Shown: positions 1-5,292 of the stretch, in pieces
Layout of the letters: the number at the start of each line of letters is the position of its first letter
Position numbering within the stretch: position 1 is the first letter of the stretch
Source: JASFEQ01 sp050122535
GTDB lineage: Bacteria; Desulfobacterota; DSM-4660; Desulfatiglandales; HGW-15
Direction: 5' to 3'
NCBI GenBank assembly: GCA_050122535.1
Contig: JASFIT010000248.1
Location: forward strand, 1-7,113
DNA length: 7,113 nt
Notes under the pieces: model-generated
Database searches by the model: none
What the model was told of the DNA's origin: nothing
Seen by the model: only the letters and a program-made list of their open reading frames with translations
Program-made: the position numbers and the translations under genes

Positions 1-826
1 TATGTAATCTCTTTGTGCTTCCAACTCTGTAAAACTCGCCCGCTTCAAGAAATCTGAGAAGCTTTGCCTGTGCCTCGAAGCTCAAATCGCCCACCTCGTC
101 AAGGAACAGCGTTCCATTGGCTGCCTCTTCTATGAGGCCTTTTTTGCCTGATGCCCTTGCACCGCTAAAGGCCCCTTTTTCGTATCCGAAAAGCTCACTC
201 TCAATAAGATCCTTTGGAATGGCCGCACAATTCACGGTCATAAAGGGCCCTTTGAAATTGGGACTCCTGTAATGGATGGCATGGGCAATCAGCTCCTTGC
301 CCGTGCCTGTCTCTCCAATAAGAAGAATAGGGGTGTCGGGGCTCTTGGCCACCATCCCAATAAAGCCCATCACATCCTGGATAGCGCTGCTCTCTCCTAC
401 GATGCAGGGGAGATTCTCTTTGAGGTATTCCTCCTGGAGGGTTTGGACTTCTTTCCTCAACCTTATTGTCTCAAGGGCATTACGAACGGGGACTTCCAAG
501 GCATCCATATGAAGGGGTTTCACCACATAATCATAGGCTCCCAGCTTCATAGCAGAGATTACGGTGTTGATATCCTCATAGGCGGTTATCATGATAATCA
601 CTACATCGGGGTAGAAATCTTTTATTTTGCCAAGCGCTTCAATCCCATCCATGCCGGGCAATCCAATATCAAGGAGGACGAGGTCTGGGGGACGGTCTTT
701 CATGGCATCGATGGCTGTCTCTGCTGTAGCGAAGGCCTCCACCTGGTAGTTCGCCTCAAGGGCCATGGTTACCCCTTCCCTTATGGTATTTTCATCGTCA
801 ACGACATAAATGGAATAAGATATCAT
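1..826 (-). CDS. NtrC-family sigma-54-dependent response regulator (3' end cut by window edge)
   Basis: This is a cytoplasmic transcription activator that would be phosphorylated by the adjoining kinase and use ATP to open sigma-54 promoters. The 275 codons present read without interruption. Residues 1-120 form a receiver domain with acidic D10/D11, phospho-acceptor D53 in LLLDIGLPGMDG, T81 and K103. A short linker (about 120-140) leads into the AAA+ domain: Walker A GETGTGKE at 171-178, sigma-54 contact loop at 218-223, Walker B GTLFLDEVGD at 238-247. The contact loop reads GAFSGA rather than the usual GAFTGA. The rest of AAA+ and the expected Fis-type helix-turn-helix lie outside the window. 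The ATG at 826 overlaps the kinase stop as ATGA, so the two are translationally coupled; AAAGGAA about 11 nt upstream is the probable ribosome site. The family call is near certain; the target genes are unknown. Confidence 0.97.
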   Translation of the reverse strand, partial: MISYSIYVVDDENTIREGVTMALEANYQVEAFATAETAIDAMKDRPPDLVLLDIGLPGMDGIEALGKIKDFYPDVVIIMITAYEDINTVISAMKLGAYDYVVKPLHMDALEVPVRNALETIRLRKEVQTLQEEYLKENLPCIVGESSAIQDVMGFIGMVAKSPDTPILLIGETGTGKELIAHAIHYRSPNFKGPFMTVNCAAIPKDLIESELFGYEKGAFSGARASGKKGLIEEAANGTLFLDEVGDLSFEAQAKLLRFLEAGEFYRVGSTKRLH

Positions 827-2457
827 CTCGGTTCTGTTCCTTTTTCCAAGGGAATTTCAATCTTAAATTCGGCCCCACCCCATTTGCTTGGAGCTACGTC
901 CAAAGAACCACCGTGATCGGTGATAATCCTGTGGGCAAGACTCAGGCCGATTCCAGTGCTGCCATTCTTTGTGGTATAGAAAGGATCAAATATCTTTTCT
1001 CTGAGGTGTAACGGCACCCCTGGACCAGAATCGGAGATCCTCAATGTTATGCGATTGTTTTCTAAAGATGAAGTCACTTTTACTACTTTGCGTCCATCCA
1101 GATTCTTCATGGCCTCAGCGGCGTTGGTAATCAGATTCAAAACAAGCTGTTCGATCAAGTGAGGATCTGCACGGCATAGTTGAATGTCTTCGGCAAGAGC
1201 TTTTTCAAGCTTAATCCCCCTCTTACGCAGGGTAACTGAGGAGAGGCCGATGGCCTCCTCAATAGGTTTGTTGATGTCTGTTAAGACGAGCTTGGGTTCA
1301 CTCGGTTTCGAAAAGTCCATGACTCTTCTGATCACAGACTCAATCTTGTTGGAGGCGGACTTGAGCTGGTCGAAGATCTGTTTTGCTTTCTCTACACTAT
1401 CCTCTCTATCGTAAATCTTCTCCAGGGTGCCTAAATAAATATTGATGCCAGAGAGCGGGTTTCTTACCTCATGGGCAATGCCGGCAGCAACCCGCCCCAG
1501 GGAGGACATCTTGTCCTGGATTCTTAAGATATTCTCCAACTCTTTTGCACGGGTAATATCCATAATGTTGACCAATATGGCTTCTTTCCCGCCATATTCG
1601 ATTGAGCTCGTCCGACAAAGGACCCATTTCATATCAAGCCTGTTACCGGCTTCATCAACTGGGTAAAACCTGAAATCCGTTTCCCGAGTTTGAACTCTCC
1701 CAGAAGCTATACTTCGATAAAACTCTTTTACTCTTTCCACATCATCCGGATGGATGCTTTCAAGGTCTGTTAGTTTAGACGGTCGAGGCAATGGCCCAAG
1801 GAGTTCCTCTTGCTCTGGATTTTGATAAATGACTTGACCGTTTTGGATGATAGAAATGCCAACAAGTGAATTCTCAATGAGATCCCGGAAACGCTTTTCG
1901 CTTTCGCGAAGTGCGTCATACGCCCGGTTTCTCTCATTTTCTACTTCTAAGTTGTTTAGCCCAAAGGCAATATCTTCTGCAACTTCTTCCAATAGGCCAT
2001 GTTCTTCCTTGTTGGATATAAGTTCTCTCGGGATAGATACACATAATAAACCATAGACTTTTCTACCGTACGCCAGCCGTACAGTCATCCCCCCCCTGCC
2101 TGAGTACTTTTTTGATAACGGGCAGTCAGTGCAGGTGGAAATTGGGTCCTCAGTTAAAGCAACCTCAGGTTGCGTGAGGGCTCGCTGGGCGCATTCGGGC
2201 ATTGCCCCGCGTCGGATTCGCTCAACCATAGGCAAGAATTCTTTACCGAGTCCGGATTCGGCGCATGTAACTAACCCTCCGGATTCATCCAACATGGCGA
2301 TCCATGCGTTATGATAACCGCGATTTTCGATGAGGTTGTAACAGATCCCCTGAAGCAATCTGGTGCGGTCCTTTTCCTTGACGATAAGTTTGCCTATTTT
2401 GCGTATGGTAAGCAGCAGAAGGTTGAGGCGCTCTATTTTCTCCGTTTCCTTGTTCAA
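823..2457 (-). CDS. GAF-PAS sensor histidine kinase, partner of the downstream sigma-54 regulator
   Basis: This is a 544-residue kinase that should autophosphorylate on H329 and pass phosphate to the regulator starting at 826. Order of parts: N-terminal GAF-like domain (about 30-170), helical linker (170-188), PAS domain (about 188-305), HisKA dimerisation helix with the H-box GIAHEVRNPLSG (H329), then the HATPase domain with N-box NLITNAAEAM (N445), G1 DSGPG (476-480), F-box IFDPFYTTK and G2 GSTGIGLSLA (about 499-508). No membrane segment or signal peptide is seen, so it is probably a soluble sensor. The GAF domain carries several cysteines (C65, C89, C109, C112), including CTDCPL, which could bind metal or sense redox; the ligand is unknown. 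The start is TTG at 2457: an in-frame TAA directly precedes it, GAGAG lies about 7 nt upstream, and the next in-frame Met is residue 55, inside the GAF domain. Confidence 0.95.
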   Translation of the reverse strand: MNKETEKIERLNLLLLTIRKIGKLIVKEKDRTRLLQGICYNLIENRGYHNAWIAMLDESGGLVTCAESGLGKEFLPMVERIRRGAMPECAQRALTQPEVALTEDPISTCTDCPLSKKYSGRGGMTVRLAYGRKVYGLLCVSIPRELISNKEEHGLLEEVAEDIAFGLNNLEVENERNRAYDALRESEKRFRDLIENSLVGISIIQNGQVIYQNPEQEELLGPLPRPSKLTDLESIHPDDVERVKEFYRSIASGRVQTRETDFRFYPVDEAGNRLDMKWVLCRTSSIEYGGKEAILVNIMDITRAKELENILRIQDKMSSLGRVAAGIAHEVRNPLSGINIYLGTLEKIYDREDSVEKAKQIFDQLKSASNKIESVIRRVMDFSKPSEPKLVLTDINKPIEEAIGLSSVTLRKRGIKLEKALAEDIQLCRADPHLIEQLVLNLITNAAEAMKNLDGRKVVKVTSSLENNRITLRISDSGPGVPLHLREKIFDPFYTTKNGSTGIGLSLAHRIITDHGGSLDVAPSKWGGAEFKIEIPLEKGTEPR

Positions 2458-2472
2458 TTAAATCTCTCAGTT

Positions 2473-2625
2473 TCAATGTTTAGGGTGATAGATCTCCTGA
2501 TTGGTTTTGCGTTTTTCTAAGGAGGCAGCAATCAGGCGCCGTCCCATCTCCCAGGAAAGATACCTCCAATCGGGCGGTTTTGAAAGCAGAAGCCTAAGTC
2601 TGACAGATACTAAATTTAACTCAAT
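2473..2625 (-). pseudogene. Unidentified C-terminal gene remnant directly upstream of the kinase
   Basis: A 50-codon open stretch ends in TGA 15 nt before the kinase start. Its second half reads like real protein (DWRYLSWEMGRRLIAASLEK, ending IYHPKH). It is rich in W, R, K and E with normal codon choice. It has no convincing start: the frame opens after a TAG at 2626-2628, and the first in-frame ATG (2547) leaves only 24 residues. I do not recognise the family. The likely reading is the 3' end of a gene whose body was deleted, with the first 14 or so residues being non-homologous fill. A short leader peptide for the kinase is the alternative. Both are inference. Confidence 0.3.
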
Positions 2626-2684
2626 CTAACCTTTGCCTTGGAAGAAAACCAGAACTCCGATTCGTTTTCCCCACCTATTAGCAT

Positions 2685-2716
2685 AAAAAAGGGGTGGGTT
2701 TGGCCCAAGCCCCAAC
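2685..2716 (-). terminator. Probable rho-independent terminator of the relict operon
   Basis: Read on the minus strand, a G-rich arm (GTTGGGGCTTGG) is followed by a C-rich arm (CCAAACCCACCCC) and then by six Ts (complement of the A run at 2685-2690). It begins about 30 nt after the stop codon of the tail ORF at 2747, where a terminator would be expected. On the plus strand the same bases form an 8-bp stem (GGGTTTGG 2696-2703 with CCAAGCCC 2705-2712, one G-T pair), but no plus-strand gene precedes it. The minus-strand stem is imperfect, so the call is moderate. Confidence 0.45.
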
Positions 2717-2746
2717 TTTTCTTGTTGATCGCTTTAGATTAATCGT

Positions 2747-2875
2747 TTAGCTGAAGAAGAACTTGTCACCATTGGCCACAAGGAAGGCACGTTGGGATTC
2801 CGGGACTGGCTGTTTAGGGGGCAACCCGAGTTTATTTTCTCCTTGACTGCATTCTTTCGAAGCTATACTTCCCTA
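2747..2875 (-). pseudogene. C-terminal remnant ending in an NGDKFFF motif, possibly MBL-fold
   Basis: A 42-codon open frame runs from just after a TAG to a TAA at 2747-2749, with no plausible start codon. Its final residues, RAFLVANGDKFFFS, resemble the last residues of the MBL-fold fragment at 3676-3981 (SELFVGNGDEVFFG), both followed directly by a stop. This suggests the end of another paralogue of that family, with the upstream part lost. A terminator-like hairpin follows about 30 nt downstream, as for a true gene end. The similarity covers only about 12 residues, so the family assignment is tentative. Confidence 0.35.
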
Positions 2876-2933
2876 TCTTCTTGACGATAAATATGAATAG
2901 GACAAGATGTCAACTGGAGGCTTCAAGTGGTTA

Positions 2934-3111
2934 TCAGAAGGCCTCCTCCACCTTCCAGACCTGCCACACCATCCCTATCGGCCTTTTTAAGCATCTCAGC
3001 TGTTGTATCAAAAATAGTTGCCTCTTTGATGTTAAGTACTCTAGCATCCACAGCCTTTTTCTTCTCCCTTTCCATATTTCCCTTCGATTTTGTCTTAATT
3101 GCATTAGCCAA
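2934..3111 (-). pseudogene. cooS: Truncated, frameshifted N-terminus of an anaerobic CO dehydrogenase (CooS-like)
   Basis: Intact CooS is a cytoplasmic Ni-Fe-S enzyme of over 600 residues that interconverts CO and CO2. Here only about 55 codons survive. From TTG at 3111 (alternatively the Met at codon 13, preceded by GAAGGG) the frame reads a Lys-rich leader, then ATIFDTTAEMLKKADRDGVA. From memory this matches the start of CooS proteins, where ..MLxKAxxDGV is followed by (T)VWDRxEAQxPQCGFG. The match breaks at about 2961-2965, but shifting frame there gives VWKVEEAF and then a stop at 2934-2936, so the VW.. block is still recognisable. All Cys motifs of the cluster-binding body are absent, and the next bases show no CooS homology. 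It lies about 230 bp behind a sigma-54 promoter. No CO dehydrogenase can be made from it. The identification rests on about 30 residues and no search was run. Confidence 0.55.
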
Positions 3112-3127
3112 AGAAGATGACGAGGAC

Positions 3128-3307
3128 CTAGTTTACTTCCTTTCTCATGCTTTTCTTTATTTCCCCAACGCAAAAAGGACAGACGAGGCGGATTTGTTTG
3201 TGATCACTAAGGGTTTTTTGTCGTGAGGGTTTAAGGGCTGGTCTCTCCAGCGTTGTACAAACTCGAAACGGACATTTAGTCCTACCTTTATCCTGTCTTG
3301 CAGACAT
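3128..3307 (-). CDS. Possible 59-residue cysteine-motif protein behind the sigma-54 promoter
   Basis: The ATG at 3307 lies about 30 nt downstream of the start site predicted from the sigma-54 promoter at 3350-3365. The ORF ends with TAG 16 nt before the cooS-like remnant. The product is small and basic, with two cysteine pairs: KCPFRVC at residues 11-17 and LVCPFC at 41-46, spaced 25 residues apart, followed by a Lys/Arg-rich tail (EIKKSMRKEV). The arrangement recalls a zinc ribbon, but I do not recognise a family. The upstream GGA about 10 nt before the ATG is a weak ribosome site. The frame stays open upstream through the promoter, so an open frame here is not strong evidence by itself. It could be a real small regulator, a remnant or chance. 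Confidence 0.3.
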   Translation of the reverse strand: MSARQDKGRTKCPFRVCTTLERPALKPSRQKTLSDHKQIRLVCPFCVGEIKKSMRKEVN

Positions 3308-3349
3308 GGTTCGTTTTTCCGTCTTGAATAAACACTCGCAATCTTGAAG

Positions 3350-3365
3350 AGCATCAATCGTGCCA
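3350..3365 (-). promoter_or_regulatory. Sigma-54 (-24/-12) promoter facing the cooS-like remnant
   Basis: On the minus strand the bases read TGGCACGATTGATGCT. The consensus is TGGCACRNNNNTTGCW, so the GG (-24) and GC (-12) doublets are present at the exact required spacing and only the first T of TTGC is changed to A. Transcription would start near 3338-3340 and run left through the 59-codon ORF, the cooS-like remnant and the tail ORF to the terminator at 2685-2716. Its presence in a window that also encodes an NtrC-type activator, and about 100 bp from a strong palindrome, supports a functional or recently functional site. Confidence 0.6.
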
Positions 3366-3462
3366 AAAGATAAGACAAGGCAGGATGAAATGTATCTTAT
3401 TGACAATATTAGATTAATAGCTGCTGTTTTGCTTTTTGGGAGAGTATGGGCGGGCTGAGCAC

Positions 3463-3480
3463 CATTGCATGAATGCAATG
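3463..3480. promoter_or_regulatory. Perfect palindrome, candidate enhancer site for an NtrC-type activator
   Basis: CATTGCAT-GA-ATGCAATG is an uninterrupted 8-bp inverted repeat with a 2-bp centre. Its centre lies about 108 bp upstream of the -24 element of the sigma-54 promoter, inside the usual range for enhancer-binding proteins. The spacer between them is A/T-rich (3381-3420), as expected for a bendable segment. Which protein binds is not shown; the response regulator starting at 826 is the nearest candidate. A weaker symmetrical block, TTTCATGAAA (3513-3522), lies further upstream. Confidence 0.45.
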
Positions 3481-3608
3481 CTTGTTGACCAATAAGTGTG
3501 CAAAAAAGGCCATTTCATGAAAGGATGTTGAAAGCGGATTTGGGGCGCTATATTGCTGCGGCTCGCAAGACGGGGTTGAAGTGAGGCGAGGAAGCCGAGA
3601 AATGAAAT

Positions 3609-3631
3609 GGGCCCAAGTTTAAAACTTGCCC
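3609..3631. repeat. Inverted repeat after the MBL fragment
   Basis: CAAGTTT (3614-3620), a central A, and AAACTTG (3622-3628) form a perfect 7-bp stem; flanking GGG (3609-3611) and CCC (3629-3631) extend it after a two-base bulge. It lies 45-67 bp beyond the stop of the MBL fragment on the minus strand and may be its old terminator, though no clean T run follows. Its flanks share TTGGGGC and CTTGGGCC words with the hairpin at 2696-2716, so the two could belong to one repeat family. Confidence 0.4.
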
Positions 3632-3675
3632 CAAATCAAGAGCAGGGTTAAGAGAAAGGTGTTTAAAGAAATGGG

Positions 3676-3981
3676 TTATCCAAAGAAAACCTCATCTCCA
3701 TTTCCAACAAACAATTCACTCCTGGACCCGTATCTGGCTGTCCCTTTGACTATGGGGTAACCCAGTTCAACCATCCTCTTTACAGCAGCTAAACCTGTAC
3801 GATGATTACACGCAATCTTTTTAAAGTTATATTTATCCATCTCCTTAATGATGAGCTCTCTATCTTTATCGATAGGACCAAATGGGGCAATATGCAAACC
3901 TCCATAAATGCCATACATGTTATCCCCGCCCTTGATCTGGTCTATGGCAAAATTTGCAAAGGTCACTGTGTTCTGATGGCA
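3676..3981 (-). pseudogene. C-terminal fragment of a second MBL-fold metallohydrolase
   Basis: About 101 codons survive of a protein that should be near 280-350 residues. Recognisable parts are CHQNTV (equivalent to the SACAHAGIVNTV block of the intact neighbour), YGIYGGLH (equivalent to VIGGFH), CNHRTG (equivalent to MHCSG) and the end VGNGDEVFFG. These are the late metal-ligand and closing strands of COG1237-type MBL proteins. The hallmark HxHxDH motif and the whole first two thirds are missing, and an in-frame TGA lies upstream at 4015-4017. A GTG at 3966 could start a 96-residue peptide, but it would lack most of the active site. Sequence identity with the intact MBL gene at 4124-5185 looks modest, so this is a diverged paralogue and not a fresh duplicate. 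Confidence 0.75.
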
Positions 3982-4079
3982 GCGTCGTTCTATTGTTTTG
4001 GATGAAAACCAAGATCAGGAACAAGAATGGAGATGCCGTATTGCACAGACTCGCTTGGGTAGACCCATGAAGTCTCATG

Positions 4080-4114
4080 AGAGGCGTTGAGGTGAAAAAG
4101 CCCCCAACGCCTCT
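4080..4114. terminator. Strong hairpin just after the MBL-fold gene
   Basis: AGAGGCGTTG (4080-4089) pairs perfectly over 10 bp with CAACGCCTCT (4105-4114) around a 15-base loop. It begins 9 bp after the MBL stop codon, so it probably ends that transcript. On the minus strand no T run follows the stem (the Ts lie in the loop), so it may act as a 3' stabiliser or a factor-dependent terminator. A 10-bp palindrome, TCTCATGAGA (4073-4082), overlaps its base. Confidence 0.55.
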
Positions 4115-4123
4115 GTTCTTATG

Positions 4124-5185
4124 CTATGCGGTAATGTTGTACTTAGTTCCTGCCATGTTGAGGACAAACTCTTCAGGCATCTCGCGCTCGAAGGTAGTAA
4201 TGGCCTCCCATCCCGAGCAGTGCATAGGCACAATGTAATCAGGACCAATGGCCTTGATCCCGGCGACGGTTGCCTTAATTTTCGCCAGAGGAGCACCAAC
4301 CAAATGGAAGCCTCCAATGACCGCGTGAACTTTGTCTATGCCCGTCATCTTTTGGGCATGTTTCACCGTGTTGACAATCCCGGCGTGGGCACAAGCCGAT
4401 ACCACGACAAGCCCTTTACCCTTTACGTTAAATACCACTGATTGCTCTCCTGGGAATAGATCGTTTTCCCGTTTTCCTCCTCTATCAATAAATAAAATGG
4501 GCGAACCTTTCTCATAGTCCGTCACCCTCTCGATATTACCTGTCAAATAAGCCCCCGGAACAATGGGTGTCGGTTCTTTGACCTCAATCACCTTAACGAT
4601 TCCCAAATTCTCGAGATCCTCTCTGTTCATCTGTCCGAGGTCATTGAAACCATCAACCGGAGCATATTTTTTAGAAAAATTGACCCACCTTCGAGCAAAG
4701 GCCTCTTGGCCAACATAAAGTGGAATTCCTTTTCTAAATTTTGTCTTGTTCTGTTTAAGTAATGGAATAAGATTTCCATGGTGATCCAGATGCCCGTGAC
4801 TCAATGCGAGGGCATCTAATTTTCTTAAGTCGATATCCAGCAAGTCAAGATTCCTGCTCACCCCTTGGAAATCCCACCCATAATCGAACATGAAGTTGTA
4901 GGACTTACCATTGACCACCATTTCTATATAATAAGCCAAGCCATGTTCAGCGTGAAGCGTCATTCCGGGAACGACAACCGTGGTCCTTGTTGCTATTTTT
5001 TCGGGCCACCTCAGACAATCATAATAATTGTCCGTGATGACGGTTATTGTCAATTTTTCAACTTCTGGAATTTTTACAGAACCGTATGCCATAGAACCCC
5101 CTCCTTTTAAAATAGACCCTGCCATTAATACCGTCCCTGCGGCGGCCGTTACCTTTATAAACTCTCTTCTGTTCATCTCTTTCAT
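4124..5185 (-). CDS. Tat-exported MBL-fold metallohydrolase (COG1237-like)
   Basis: A complete 353-residue protein of the metallo-beta-lactamase superfamily. Residues 1-35 form a twin-arginine export signal: NRREFIK (R6, R7) followed by a small-residue hydrophobic stretch to about residue 25, so the protein should be folded with its metals in the cytoplasm and then exported. The metal site is visible as SHGHLDHHG (129-137; H130, H132, D134, H135), CAH (H267), GGFH (H294) and MHCSG (H322). The layout resembles proteins labelled dihydropterin-ribofuranosyl-aminobenzene-phosphate synthase-like, but that name should not be taken as its reaction; the substrate is unknown. ATG 5185 is supported by AAAGGAG about 9-10 nt upstream; Met4 is a possible alternative. 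It follows the second ATPase by 107 bp on the same strand and ends before a strong hairpin. Confidence 0.9.
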   Translation of the reverse strand: MKEMNRREFIKVTAAAGTVLMAGSILKGGGSMAYGSVKIPEVEKLTITVITDNYYDCLRWPEKIATRTTVVVPGMTLHAEHGLAYYIEMVVNGKSYNFMFDYGWDFQGVSRNLDLLDIDLRKLDALALSHGHLDHHGNLIPLLKQNKTKFRKGIPLYVGQEAFARRWVNFSKKYAPVDGFNDLGQMNREDLENLGIVKVIEVKEPTPIVPGAYLTGNIERVTDYEKGSPILFIDRGGKRENDLFPGEQSVVFNVKGKGLVVVSACAHAGIVNTVKHAQKMTGIDKVHAVIGGFHLVGAPLAKIKATVAGIKAIGPDYIVPMHCSGWEAITTFEREMPEEFVLNMAGTKYNITA

Positions 5186-5265
5186 CGCTTTCTTCTCCTT
5201 TCGGGATTAGTAGATGCATACGACCTCCAAGGGTTTCCGAGCCCATACCGCCTTTAAAAGCGTCC

Positions 5266-5280
5266 GATCACCTCCTTTCT
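5266..5280 (-). promoter_or_regulatory. Unusually strong ribosome-binding sequence without a clear gene
   Basis: The minus strand reads AGAAAGGAGGTGATC, 15 bases that match in full the complement of a typical 16S rRNA 3' end. No start codon stands at normal distance: the GTG inside the motif opens only five codons, and the nearest ATG (5246) is about 24 nt from GGAGG and opens a frame that overlaps the MBL start. A small hairpin (CGCTTTTAAAGGCG) lies just downstream. It may be left from a lost gene start or act as a standby site for the MBL gene. Confidence 0.4.
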
Positions 5281-5292
5281 ATGCCCTGTATT

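Noticed and set aside
272..916. 214-codon plus-strand ORF
   Set aside because: It lies opposite the response regulator and the end of the kinase, whose minus-strand frames carry full sets of domain motifs; the plus-strand translation shows no recognisable domain.
2842..2870. TTGACT and TATACT on the plus strand resembling a sigma-70 promoter
   Set aside because: The spacing is only 15 bp and no plus-strand gene follows.
2927..3226. 99-codon plus-strand ORF with hydrophobic stretches
   Set aside because: It is antisense to the cooS-like remnant and the 59-codon ORF; the hydrophobic look comes from reading Lys/Glu-rich codons in reverse.
3308..3478. N-terminal extension of the 59-codon ORF to an ATG at 3478
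   Set aside because: It would run through the sigma-54 promoter and the enhancer-like palindrome, and the added residues show no protein-like pattern.
3525..3584. 19-codon plus-strand ORF (MLKADLGRYIAAARK..) with AAGG before the ATG
   Set aside because: It looks faintly like the start of an acyltransferase but is too short to judge, and no continuation is found in other frames.
5058..5246. 62-codon minus-strand ORF overlapping the start of the MBL gene
   Set aside because: Out of frame with the MBL gene, very basic with no motif, and too far from the strong ribosome site upstream.
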